Shown here: piece after piece, positions 1 through 11,397 of the stretch | Numbering within the stretch: position 1 is the stretch's first letter | Layout of the letters: the number at the start of each line of letters is the position of its first letter | Assembly: GCA_022539475.1 (NCBI GenBank) | Contig: VCMS01000209.1 | Span: 1-64,000, forward strand | Length of the DNA stretch: 64,000 nucleotides | DNA from: Gracilaria domingensis | Lineage: Eukaryota > Rhodophyta > Florideophyceae > Gracilariales > Gracilariaceae | Direction of reading: 5' to 3' | Program-made: the position numbers and the translations under genes | Notes under the pieces: generated by a model | Told to the model about the DNA's origin: nothing | The model's input: the letters and a program-made list of their open reading frames with translations, nothing else | Database searches by the model: none

Positions 1-1690
1 GGCGCTCCAAGAACTGGACAAGGCTTTCACACCTTTTGCTTTAGATGCAAGCTGAGAGGCGTATCAATTTTCACAGAACGGAAATTAGGGCAGCGAGTCA
101 GACCCATCTTATGGTAAGAAACTGACGTGCATTCTTTGAGGCATTTGCCATCTCGAGTTTAGATTGGGACTGATCATGGTCACATTGTTGTCGAGTCTTC
201 GTTATCCTGTCCTCGGTAGTCTATCAGTCTGGAAATGCTCAGGAACGACGATTAAAACTAGCCTTGCAGAGATTACGGCTCCTGTGGCGCCTGCCGTTGC
301 TTGTCAGCCTCTTTCATTTTCCGACGATTCATAGCTGTTGGAAAGGGGATGGCTTGGAGGAGGATCTTGATTTGGAGGAGAAGAACTATGGGCATGGTCG
401 TGCTTGAGCACAGTTACGGAACGGTCGAGCAGAGAGCTGGGAGTTTGGCGGGAAGGTCATGTCATACTTCGGTATATACAGGATAGGGGATGATTTCAGT
501 ATCTCAACAAAGTTAGTTTGGAAAGGAGCGGCGATGTGCTCGCAGCAAAGCATAGCAGGACAACGTACTGGATGTATGAGGAAGGTATAGACTGCAAGAT
601 GTGAGTCTCTGCACCGCTTGACCGGGTTCAGTAGGAGGGCGTCGCTAGAATGGCTGAACCAAAGAGGAAATGGATGAGAGTGGAAGGAATGGTACCAGGT
701 ATAGCCATGTCGTCGGAGGAAGCGGAACGAAGCGCTTATAGTATCGAGCTGCAGCGAGCGGCGATTGGGCAGGAGCCGTGGATCAGCTCTTCTGGCGCCG
801 TTTGCTGTCTCATCGGTTGAAGGTGACGCGAAAACTATCACGTGATGAAGCGGGAGTAGTTGCCGTTGTATTCTGTTCAAAATTATTCCGGAATGGATCT
901 ACAGAAAATAATGACGCAATTTCCAATATTGCGAATGGTTCTCAGCACTCGATCTACGTATGGAGGTTCATCGCGCAGTATTTTGCATCTCAAGGGAAGG
1001 GCAAGAGCTTCTACTCCGGCAAACACATTAAAAGCGAGGACATTTGTCGTTTTGAATGAAGGAGAAGAAAATTTTCGAGGGTAAGAAAGAGAAGCTTGGG
1101 AGATTACAGCCATGGAAGGAGCAGATTAATGGGGAAAGTGATGGCAAAGCATGTAGTAGACTAATAGAATCAATTCTCAACCAAAGAAGAAGTTTCGATG
1201 GCAGAACAACTTCATGGAACGAAACCGCATCAGGTTCTTTGCGGCATAATTTGCTCTGAACATCACCTTGCCTGCTTCAGATTAGTCAATACGGAGAAAG
1301 TAGCACGACCAGATCCACTTTTGCATCGACAAAATATGGGCAGTTTCCACAGAAGAACTAGAAGTCGTTCCAATGAGGGTAATACGTTGTAGCAGAGATT
1401 GAAAGAAAGTGAGAAGCATTGAATTTTACGCAGATGAGGCATTATTTTTAGAGAGGGACCGATCACATAGATTCGGGTTTCTAGTAGCACTGTGCTGAAT
1501 GTTCTAGTTGGAGGCCTTCTCTTTCTTCCAATGATTCGTGCCTGAGCTCCTCGTACTTCCGGGAACATTGACATCGATGAAGACCTAGACTGAATGAGTT
1601 TAAGCGGTTAAGCGTTTCCTGTATATGGCAGAAGTATCCGATATTTCTGCAAAACGCTAATGCGGCGACTTCTGTCCGTTGGAAGCTCTC
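1..1690. other. No recognisable gene
   Basis: No reading frame here shows a domain, a coherent composition or a relative elsewhere in the window. The region lies where the N-terminal third of element C should be on the plus strand, so it may hold sequence too decayed to read. Confidence 0.4.
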
Positions 1691-1699
1691 AACTCCATT

Positions 1700-4142
1700 T
1701 TCTTCTTTAATGTTTCTTCATTTCTTTCGCAGTTAAAGAGAAACATTCTCTTAAGAGTTGGTCCGTATGTGCCGAAAGGCCATGCAGCGTGTTTTCCGGC
1801 GCGTTGAAAGGAGCAGAAAGTGTCAACGCCTGTGGCCCTATGATGGGGCCAGGAAGGCAACTTTTTGGTTTCTTGAACCATCAGTATGCGTTCACAGCAT
1901 TTCTAAGATGTCTGATCACTTTTAAGAGAAGTTCAAGAGGGTTTATCAAGCGGCAATGAATGCGGTTTTCTCTCAAAGTAGATGTAGATGAAGTTTTGAC
2001 AGGTTCTGAATCGACGGGACGATCTATAATGGAAGGATGTTCCTCAGCTTCTTCAAGAACGTGCAAAACATTGTTGATACGCACGAGAAACGTTCGATTT
2101 TTTCCTCACGATATCAACTGAATGGTTTTGATTCTGCTTTCGAAACCAAGGCGCGGTGCCTGTCTCATCGTGGCCTGTGACATGCACCGTGCTCAACCTC
2201 AATCCGAACGAGAGCCAAAGCCTCTAACTCGTTGATACTCGCAGTTATACCGGGATCGCATGATACCTTATACTTTGACACCTTTCTGCATGAAATTGTT
2301 GAAGATCTTCGTGAGCTAGAACAGGGTATTCCAATTGTGTGTTATACAAGCAGATACGTTTGATGAAGGCATATGTTGTGTACTTCACTGCAGACTGGCC
2401 TGCGGCCTCCAAGTACTAGGATATGTTGGTCATACAGGTTTGATGTTCTGCCGTTTTGCAAGAAAAAGAAGACCTTTGTGAGGGAATGCCGAAGCGCGTG
2501 CGTCGTTCCTGACGTTTCATCTAGACTTCTCAAAGACGTTATTTCGAGAGAGAGATTATGCCGTCGAGGGGATATAATCAGGACTGAGTGTCCTACGATT
2601 CGAGATAGTGCCGAGGTCCTCTCTGTATGGAAACGTCTGGCAAAGGAACAGTTGCAGCAAACAAGAAAGAGATGATTTGAAGCGGAAGACCGGTATTAAA
2701 CGTTCATCTCTTTTGAGAAGACTAACTCTTGACTACGTTTTCTCGTTCCCTTACGATGTCATGCATTTGGTGTTGCTCGGTTGGTCAAAACATGTACTTA
2801 ATCTCGCAATCGGTCTCACTCCCACACGAAAAGTTACCGTGTTTGCCGAAGTATTGCATTGAGGCTGAGACCCTGAAATCCATCAATAAGCAATGGAAGA
2901 AGCTGCAAGAGGAATACCAAGCAGTTGGGGAATATCACCTATGTCGTTGGAGCATGTCACGAAGTACAAAGCAGAAGACTTCAAAAGACAGGCACAGTTA
3001 TATCTGTTACCTTTCATGCATCACTATAAGGTGAAGAAGAAAATTCTACGAATTTGGAGACTCACGGGTAGAATGGTGAATATATGCTTCAGTTACAACT
3101 GCAGTAATCAACAGAGAAAAGACCTCTTGTGCGTGGTTGAAGAATTGTTTGCCAGATTCATCGACTTGTTTGCAAGCAAACCATCTGAGTACTACTGCTT
3201 CACGCCTTCAACCCATGCCATTTTGCATCTTCCCGAACTTTTAGAGGAATGCGGTCCCTTGCCTGTTTCATCTCAATTTCTCGTGGAGCGCCTTCTCGGA
3301 GAAGTAGGTAGTCGTATCTGATCTAAGTCAAACGTTGAAGCGCATATATTTCACAAGAACCATAAGCTTTTGGCGATAAAGCTTATGTGTGGAGGGCTTG
3401 CATCAAACACATGCCGTCAATGCGAGGAAGAAAACCCGGACCTGAATGATCTGAGCAAACACAGTGATTCTAGCTCAATGGGAAATGAACGTGGGCATCG
3501 GAAAGGTCAAGATGTGCTTGTTACGTTGCATGGCGTTGGGCGTCAAATTGATGCGTCCAAAGAGCCAGTAAGAGCGGCAATATGTCGCTTTGCGTCAGAC
3601 GAGTTTGTTACAAATGATTTTGATATTAAGAGTGCCAAGGAGTATTCCAGCGTCACCTTGCAATTCGGACATGGAACAACATTTTCAGTAGAGACAGTTG
3701 ACCAATACAACGAAGATTGCGATTAAGATATGATGCGAGACAAAAATATTGCGTCGCCGCTGAATTTCAAGATGATAATGATGATGAGTTCTGGAGATCA
3801 ATAAGCACGAACGAAGGCGATATGAATCAACAGAAAGATTTGTACTACGGTGAATTGAAAAGAATCATTGAGGTGGTGATAGAATCTCCATGTGGTACCC
3901 GGGAAGGTCTGAACTTGGCAGAGATAAAATGGCATTATAATATGACATACGATAGAGAAAACGATTTGGTCTTCTCCGATACACGAAGAGGAGATGAGAA
4001 CACAATCGAATCCCTAAGTTGCATCCAGAGGTTGCTTGGGGAGATCCAAATTTCCAACCGGCGTTATTACTTAGACCCGTTGGGAGAGTCCTCAGTTCAC
4101 AGAGGGAATAGCATCCTGAAAGGTGTTAACAAGTTCATTTAG
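1700..4142 (+). pseudogene. Tnp2-like CACTA transposase, element C
   Basis: This is a relic of a transposase that would cut and join element ends in the nucleus. Near 2,110-2,345 the plus strand reads ISTEWF, then WPVTCTVLNL, then IPGSHDTLYFDTFLHEIVED. That matches element E's STDG...WPVVLLVLNL...IPGP block, the catalytic core of Tnp2 proteins. At 2,608-2,862 comes YDVMHLVLLGW, matching the P.D.MH motif of the relatives. At 2,893-3,321 comes the H-rich CGPLPVSSQFLVER block. At 3,717-4,142 come LYYGELKRII and YYLDPLG, the C-terminal blocks seen also in A and D. The parts lie in several frames with stops, so the gene is dead. A similar GHAACF segment near 1,770-1,800 suggests the homology starts by about 1,700. 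The N-terminus is not readable. Confidence 0.75.
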
Positions 4143-4814
4143 ATGATCATAATTGTCTTGTAAGCCATCAAACCATATCTAGGAACGCAGCAGTGGGTTT
4201 TAAAGAACAAAGTGTCAACGGCTTCTGATTGCAGCTCCGATCAATTCTCAAATTGATTTGTGACTCAAGTGCCGTGCGTGTCCAACGTTCCCAACATGCC
4301 GAATACCCAGATATAACCGGAATCGAATTATCAAGGAAGTGGGTTTCGAACCACTTCAAAAGTAATTTTCCGAGAGATAGATTTTGCGTTATTCGTTGTC
4401 GCAACAACCGCTGTGACATGAGATCCACAACATTCTCATGTTATTAAAGACGATTTCATAAGAAGAAAACGAATTGATAGAGATAGGTTCCAGCGAAAAA
4501 GCTCCAATTCGCTACTCGAACTTTCTTCCGCTGTGTGTGCTCTGCAAGTTTCCTTTGACATCAAAGCGCCTTTCTTAGATTCTTGTTGTCGCCTAAAGCA
4601 CGATGAAGAACCTAGGGTTGTATGAAAGGCCGTTTTTAGAGCTGAATCAAGGTTCATAACCGCAGAAAGAGAGTCTTGTAATGCGATTTGGGTGAGTAGT
4701 CCGTCATGAGAGAAATGAGCAAGCGAGACAAAGCGAGGCTGCGTGTGTCCAACGAAGGTATCTTCTCTTGCCTCTCAGAAATATTGTTTGATAACACTTC
4801 TGATTCTGATTCAG

Positions 4815-4851
4815 AACTTGACCGTTTCTGAAATTCGGAAACGGTCAAGTT
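4815..4851. repeat. Perfect inverted repeat, 14-bp arms
   Basis: The arm AACTTGACCGTTTC (4,815-4,828) is followed after nine bases by its exact reverse complement (4,838-4,851). It sits between the two coding parts of element C. It could be two abutting element ends or a foldback remnant. Just after it the decamer GGTTACGCGA occurs twice (near 4,880-4,930). Confidence 0.75.
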
Positions 4852-5032
4852 AAAAATTGTGATTGGTGGCAGAGTGTGAAAAGGTTACGCGATTCCGAGA
4901 ATCTCATTGGTGAGATCCGGTTACGCGAACGATGATGACCATGAATTTTACCCAAGTTTGCTGTGGATACCGTAGTGCTTCATCATCCGTACCGCGAAAC
5001 CTTCTTCCCTACTTGCGCTCGTTCTTAAGCGA

Positions 5033-5995
5033 GTGCATATCTGCCACTTTAGCAAAAACGCCATGCCACCAATATTCACTTGCGTTGAGAATGATCATAA
5101 GAAGTGCCGCGTAGATGGCGGTATTATCGGCTCGAATCCCAACCACTTTTGCCTCATCTGTGAAAAACCTATTCACGTTATTTGCGGCACTCCTCCAACT
5201 CTCTCTGTAAAAAAGAGGTACGCAGCCGATAGGTCGTTAGAGAGCTGTGTCATTTGCTCTGTATGCAAGAATTCAGCAGAAGGAAGTGATTGTAATCAAA
5301 TTTTAAAGGACGTTGCAGAAACGGAAAGAAATAATGTGGCAAGCGACAACCACGATCAGTACCCCTTGCACGTCATAAACGATTTGGTGCCGTTGGATGT
5401 GAAGAGGTTGGCATACATAAACACTTGTGAACCTCCGACAAGAAGACATTTTTCTGGAGATGTACATTACGTTTGCCTTCCTGGAGCCGATATTCTTGCT
5501 GAGAGCGCCTTTTGTGCACGTGCTCGTCTGATACTTCCAGGTACTGCCCTCAAAACCTTCTGCAATGACAAACAGTTGCATATAGACAAACGACTTCGGA
5601 ATCTTGAAAAGGTTCGAAGGTATCGGTACAAGTATAAAGAAAGAGATAATTTGAACGCAAGGAGCCGATATCATAGACGAAAAGAGGTGGCAAGCAGCGG
5701 TGTTTCAAGCAGTGCACGATCACTGCGCAAAAGGCAGGGGCCACTGTTTATCAAACCAGCAGGGGATAAAGAGAAGGCTCGCAGGTATTCTCATGAGAAC
5801 TGTCAGGGTGTGTACAAAGTTCATACCGTTACAGACGTGTATGAGGTTCGTCGTTGTTTTCACACATTTGATGCTTCAAATGAAGTTCGTCATGAGGAGG
5901 GAGTTAGGTTCCTCGAGCTGCATTCTAATAAACACGGGGATCGTGAAGTTATTACGGTGAATGGAAGTTGTACAGCTGAGAAAAGGAATGAATAA
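5033..5995 (+). CDS. Cys/His-rich accessory protein of CACTA element (copy C)
   Basis: I do not recognise a named family. The N-terminal third carries a probable zinc-binding module: CVENDHKKCRV, then GGIIG, a His, CEKPIHVICG, RYAADR and a C-x2-C pair. The protein at 28,971-30,194 has the same order (CVEH...KCRV, NGVIG, H, CRNPIHAICG, RYGSF, C-x2-C). Both then have a YVC[IL]P segment and a long Arg/Lys-rich region, fitting a nuclear DNA- or RNA-binding protein. The open frame runs 320 codons to TAA. The true start is uncertain because similar sequence extends upstream through a stop. Finding it in two separate elements suggests it belongs to the transposon and not the host; that is inference. 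Confidence 0.6.
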   Translation: MHICHFSKNAMPPIFTCVENDHKKCRVDGGIIGSNPNHFCLICEKPIHVICGTPPTLSVKKRYAADRSLESCVICSVCKNSAEGSDCNQILKDVAETERNNVASDNHDQYPLHVINDLVPLDVKRLAYINTCEPPTRRHFSGDVHYVCLPGADILAESAFCARARLILPGTALKTFCNDKQLHIDKRLRNLEKVRRYRYKYKERDNLNARSRYHRRKEVASSGVSSSARSLRKRQGPLFIKPAGDKEKARRYSHENCQGVYKVHTVTDVYEVRRCFHTFDASNEVRHEEGVRFLELHSNKHGDREVITVNGSCTAEKRNE

Positions 5996-6019
5996 AGATG
6001 GTTTGCGCAGCAATCATGC

Positions 6020-9000
6020 TCAAGTTGAATCGTTGTCCTCATCCGCTTGCGTACTCTGCCTCTCTAGCTCCGTCCTGGTCGCCACTAGTTCGTCACGTTC
6101 GGCAGCCAAGTCATCGCGATCTGCAGTGATCGCGTCCACCTTGGATTCAGCCTCCTCAGTAAGCTCCTCGCGCTGTTGGGACAAAGATTTCTTCTCCTCC
6201 TGAAGAGTTTCAACGTCCTCCTCACAGTCTGAAAGCTTCTTTGAAACACTTGTAAGTTCATCAGCCACCGATTTTATCTCACTCTGCGTGCTCGAAAACG
6301 ACTCACTCATTTGAGTGACCCTTTCAACATGACAAACCTCTGTACTAGCAGCCTCAGACTCCAGTTCCACAAGCCTCTGCTTAAAAGCATTCAGCTCATG
6401 CGCTAGACCGTTGTTTACGCCCTGAACATTACGTACTTCGTCTGCATTCCGAGTCGATTCAGATACTCTTTCTGATTCAAGGCTCAATAAGCTTTCCCTT
6501 CTCAATGATAACACCCTGCATAGAAATCCGGGTTTGTTCCCTATCTTGGACTGCTGATTCAGACGAACGCCACTCTGCATGCAGCTTCGCAACTTGACGA
6601 ATAGATTTTTCCAGAGACTTCCGAAGTTCAGTGCCCTTCTCATTTGCAGTGAATAGTTCGCTTTCCAGACGCTTCGTATTTGACTCGGATTCTTGCCTTT
6701 GGAACTCAAGAGAGGATATCAGGTCAGTAAGTTCCGCACACTTGCTCGTCAACTCATCGCAGCGGCCAGAGGCCTCGTCAGCTTCTTTTCGTTGCTTCTC
6801 AATCTAAGCCGCCAGTTGTGACTTCTCTCCTTCCAGCGTAGAAATTTGGGAGTGCGTTGTCGAAATCTCAGTGTTCAAAGCCCCGACGTTCTGCCCAGAC
6901 TCTCCACCCCGCTTCACGAGAGTCTCCTTCTCACTCTAAGTCTTACAAAGTCTCTGCTCGACACATGCCAGTTTCTATGCACTCTCCCTGAGCTGGAATG
7001 TGAGTGTGGCCATCTTCTGATCTGCGTCAATGCTTCTCGAGTGCATATCAGACGACTTCTTTTCACTTTGCGACATCTCGGTCTCCATTTATCCAATGGT
7101 TGCCTCATGCTCTTGTACAAGCACCTGTAGTGTTCGCGGGGTTTGGGCTTCAGTTCTAAGGTTCTTGAGCTCGGTCTCTTGTTCCGCAACGGTAGCATTT
7201 CGATCTTCAAGGTCACGAGATAATTCGGTCGATCGTTCCATCAACTTTCTGCATTGTTCATGGGCCTCGTCAGCATCCTTCCTGGACGCCTTCAAGTCCT
7301 CTTCTAGTTTCTGAAGATGGATTTCCAATTCATGGCGCTCTTCCTCAACTGTTCGCAGGTTCTCCTCAGCTTCCTGGTATTCCTCCCGGAGACTTGAAAC
7401 CTCTTCTCTAAGCTTTCCTTTCTCTGTCACAAGCCCTTCGATGCTCTTCTGCTTGTTCTATATATCGGACTGGATCTTGTTCACTAATTCCTTGGATTCC
7501 TTGAGCTCTCGGCCCGATGCAGCGAGCTTCTGAGCCAAGGCCTCAACCTCGACCTTGAAGTCCTCTGTCGCACTTTCAGCCAAGCGGGCCCTACGTTCAG
7601 CTTCCCTCGTGGACGCTTGCTGTTCAATCTGCCTACCCCTCATCTCCATGATTTCTTTTGTGAGTTCGTCTTCTGCGTGCTTCGTAGCAAGTTTCAAGTC
7701 AGCAATCTTTGAATTCGAACGTTCAAGACGCCATTGAGCATCCTCAACGTCTTGCTGACTTGCCTCCACCTTGGTGGTCAAGCTCTTCACCTCCCTCGTC
7801 TTCGCCGCCAACGAATTCAGTGCTTGTTCAAGCTAGATAGTGAGCTCACGTCTTTCTTTGCTCCATGAACATTTGGAATCAGCATATTCGGACCTTGCTT
7901 GTTCAACTTTCTTCTCTAGCTGAGAGACTTCGTCGACTTTAGCAGATTCCAGGCGCTCCTTCTCAGATTCATAGGCGCTCCGCTCGCGATTGAGCTGCTT
8001 CGAGAGCTTCTCCAGCTCGCGCTTCATGTCCATGACTTTATCATCGGAAGTCTGCGACAGCTGCTGAGCAATATGCTTTCCTTTCTCCTCAGCTTCGAAG
8101 GCGGCCTTCTTTGCTTCTTCCAACTGATGTTCCAAAGCCGTGACACGGCTCGTGGCCTCATCAACACGCTGTTGGGCGGTTTCGGAGGATTTCTCAGCGG
8201 CCTTGACTTCCTCTGTGCGAAGGCAGAGCTGGCGCTCAAGTTCGGAGACTCTAGCAGCGGCGTCACTACCTTCTCCCTTCGCGCTCTGCAAGCCTTTCTC
8301 CAGCGCCAGCACTTCTCGTTGAACGCGCGCATTTTGTTGTTGAAGCTTGTGCAGCTGTTCGTTAGCGTTGTTGAGCTCTCCGAGTCTCTCCGACGAAACG
8401 GTTTCCACACGTTCAAGTTGGGATGTCTTGTTGGAGAGCTTTAGTTGCTCCTGCCTGAGGGCGTCTTGCAAGTTTTGCACGTTCTTGGCGGCCTTCTTGG
8501 CGGACTTCTGAAAGCCGACACAGTCATTCAAGGCGTCTTTCAGTTTGGCGTCAATGGTGTGCAGCTGAGACTTGAGTTCAGTAATCTCGCGACTCTTGCG
8601 CAACATGGCGCTTTCAGCGGCCTTCTCTCGCTGCATGAGCTCCTTTACACTCTTCTGATCGCCATTTTCGAGCTCCTTATTGAGCTTGGCAATCTGGGAG
8701 GTCTTCGCGGACAGTTCGGATTTGATATCAGCGAGCGAGTTCTGCAGGGAGCGCACGGCATTGGCCGACACATCGGCGCGCTGCTTCTCCTTCTCCAACG
8801 CGGCTTTCGCATCCTCCAGCTGCTCCTTGAGCTTGTCGGAGAGCTCGCGCAGGCGGTCGGGCTCCTCCGCAGCGGTACTCAGCGAGCGGACCTGCTCCTT
8901 GAGCGCCACGCGCTCCGTGGCCATCTGCTGAAAGGCTCGCTTGAAAGAATTCGACACGTCGGTGGACATGGAACCGCCGTCCTGCCACGAGGACGGGTGC

Positions 9001-9227
9001 GAAACGGGGCTGTAGATGTCGTGCGAGGCGGACGAGGCCGAGAGTGAGCGACCGCGCTGCTTTTCGGCTGACTCATCAGGCTCGTCCGTGGCGTTCGACA
9101 GGGTGGAAGACGTGGAGAGCTGCTCGTTCGACGGCAGCTTCCTGGGGGTGAGCTTCTTGGTGGATCCGGCGCGCTCGTGGCGGTGGCGCCGGAACGAGCG
9201 CAGCAAGCCCGAGGCGTCCGTGGACAT
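6020..9227 (-). pseudogene. Long coiled-coil protein gene, 3' part decayed
   Basis: The ATG at 9,227 is chosen because the codons before it are a CA/GT microsatellite. From it runs an intact frame of 464 codons to a TAG at 7,833: a Ser/Thr/Arg-rich head of about 100 residues, then uninterrupted heptad coiled coil rich in E, K, Q and L. The same frame continues beyond this stop as equally good coiled coil through further stops at 7,458, 7,089, 6,975, 6,936 and 6,804. One frameshift near 6,490 then leads to a Glu-rich tail ending in TGA at 6,020. The ancestral protein had about 1,060 residues, like golgins, kinesin-associated or centrosomal coiled coils; composition alone cannot tell which. Either the gene is dead, or it now makes the 464-residue N-terminal part and the rest is untranslated remnant. 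Confidence 0.7.
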
Positions 9228-9620
9228 AGCGGTGCGTCTCACTCGCACACTCACACACACACACACACTCGGGAGGACGGGGGAGGGTGGGCGGGCGGAG
9301 CGCGAGCGATGCAGCCGGGCGGCGGCTCGCCTTTACCAGCGCGGCGCCCGCGCCACGTGCGGATCAAAAGCGCTGACGACGCAGCCAATGGCGCGCACGC
9401 GTGGCGCGCTGTAAGCGAGGCGCCGCGTGCGCCGGCGCGCTCCCACGCGCGTAACGGGCCGCGCGCGCGCCGCGCTGAACGGCGCGCGCAGCCGTTCATC
9501 CGCCCGACGCCGGTGGGTTCCACCCTCTCTGCTGGCTGCCGCCTGCCGAAGTGCGCGCTAGAGTTAGAGTTAACTCTACCCTTGGTATCCCCGACGCATC
9601 TCTCGCACCGTTTGGTTTGT
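9228..9620. promoter_or_regulatory. GC-rich upstream region of the coiled-coil gene
   Basis: This is a CpG-dense stretch with many GCGCGC runs, directly upstream of the coiled-coil start. A CA repeat lies at about 9,245-9,270. An open frame on the plus strand is rich in A, R, H and P and looks like a by-product of base composition. I read it as promoter and 5' leader sequence. Confidence 0.5.
9245..9270. repeat. (CA)n microsatellite
   Basis: A run of CA dinucleotides (GT on the coding strand of the adjacent gene) lies just before the coiled-coil start codon, probably in the 5' leader. Confidence 0.85.
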
Positions 9621-9629
9621 TAAAGTTAC

Positions 9630-11390
9630 GTTGATTGGAAAAGAAGGTGCCACCGAGTGCCGTGGCTCCAAGCCTTTTGCCTCGTCAGCAACCTTGCGTA
9701 TACATTTTGCCTCGCGTGATACATATCTCCCGCAGATGCCCAACCCCCTAGGATGATTCTCTGTTCAGTTTCTCCACAGAATCTCATCCGCACCCCAGCT
9801 CTGGAGCTGACCCACCACGCCAGACAAAACACGACATGATACGACGAATGATAACTAACAGTAAAGCGTTTTACATGTGGTATTCTTCCAGTGGAAAATT
9901 CTAACTTCTTCATGACAACAAACTTTTGCTTCCCCTCACGTCGTTCGTCACGTCCTTGCACTCATCATTTCACTATGAAATGGCTCATGCAGCAAGCAGT
10001 TCTAGCCCTATGATAACATTATCCATCACACCACCCAGACAATCACCACTATCCTCTCGCGACACGCCGCTCCATTTGCAACAAGACGTCCCCACCCTCT
10101 GTGAACAGTGTGCGCGTCTTGCATTCCGCATTTGCCGTGGACCAAAACTCAGGACTAGTCATAATTCGACTAGCTGAAGATAGCAGTCCTGCTCCGAAGA
10201 AAGCCATTGCCAACGTGTGCAAAAGACGCTCGGCTTACATCATCAGCATCACTCGTCCACTCACAAGAGTCTGTTTCTGGTTTGCTTGAAAGTACGGTAC
10301 CCCTGGTACAATGTCTCTATTTAGATCTCAGTTCCGAAGCGCTTCTGATTTCTTTAAAGTAACAGACCGTTCCCACGCCCAGCAGGGTTCGTCTCTGAAC
10401 GAAATCACTTCCTTCTTGAGCATAGAACAGCTTAATTCATTGTGGACGTCATATCTCTTACATACCGCTCCGAGTAAAGCGAATCTCTTTCCTAAACCGG
10501 AAGAATAGGTTTAGGTGTTCCTTAGAAAAAGAACAAGTTTGATCACCCTTATATCCACTCAGCAATTTGCAAGTTGGTGGCTTCGATATGACGGTGGTCC
10601 AGATTGTAAGAGCAGACAAAGCGCTAGCGGCGCTACATGGTAAGAGAAATGTTTAGGTGATCATAGGAGGCTGTCGTGAGCGCGTTTGAGTGTGACTAAA
10701 CATATTTGCCTTGGTACCGTCGTAACCCGCAGCGCACGTGAGAACGGCATTCATAGCTGTTCATCTTCCCACCATTCGAGCCCGTTCATTGCCGGATGCC
10801 CTCTGTTCACTGCCATGGGACGTATTCCACTCTCTGTACGATTACTACCCCGTTTCATGCTCTAGCAAGTACACGAGCTAAAGTCCGGTGGGTCACAAAG
10901 CAACTCAAACTAATCTGTACTCCTTCCTATAATTTTGGATACAAAAGTTCCGTTCACCATCATGATCAACTTCAATGAAATTTGTATATCTGAGTCATAC
11001 ACTTAGGTGCTTTTGTGATTCCTTCCAAGCTTAAGAGCGAAAAAAGAGTGAACTGCAGAGCTTTGACGCAATCTATTTCCAGTCTACAGGGCCACACTGC
11101 GCAGTTCGACCTGAAGTAGTTAGCTTTTCGCGAATTTCGTCCCGTTGACGGCGTCATATGTGAGAAAGGCGTTAATGAGAAAACCAATATTGACCGTGCC
11201 CTCAAATCAGTATCTGGAGTCCGATTGTGTAGATAGGGATTGAATGAATCGCACTTGCCCAGATTCGTCATGAACGGAAAAGGTACATGGACAAAGACAA
11301 CGTTGGGTACATTGCCAATCCATGTATGTATGTATTGCGCAGCAGTTCAGATCCGCAGACTACTTTCGCCCGTAAAATTCGTCATATGCG
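9630..11390. other. Intergenic, no recognisable gene
   Basis: Only short frames without recognisable content occur here. The longest clean one, 65 codons at 10,311-10,508 on the plus strand, resembles nothing I know. Confidence 0.4.
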
Positions 11391-11397
11391 GTGATCA

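Larger units (their letters stand above)
1700..5995 (+). mobile_element. CACTA (EnSpm/Tnp2-type) element C, decayed
   Basis: This element consists of a Tnp2-like transposase relic (about 1,700-4,142) followed on the same strand by a Cys/His-rich accessory gene (5,033-5,995). In elements A, B, D and E the accessory genes leave away from the transposase, so this same-strand order may reflect two nested copies. A perfect hairpin at 4,815-4,851 lies between the parts and would fit a junction. No terminal repeat or target duplication could be fixed, so the outer limits are approximate. Confidence 0.65.

Noticed and set aside
9177-9623. A plus-strand gene in the GC-rich region upstream of the coiled-coil gene
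   Set aside because: The frame is a low-complexity mixture of A, R, G and H caused by GC content and the CA repeat, and it overlaps the head of the coiled-coil gene on the other strand.
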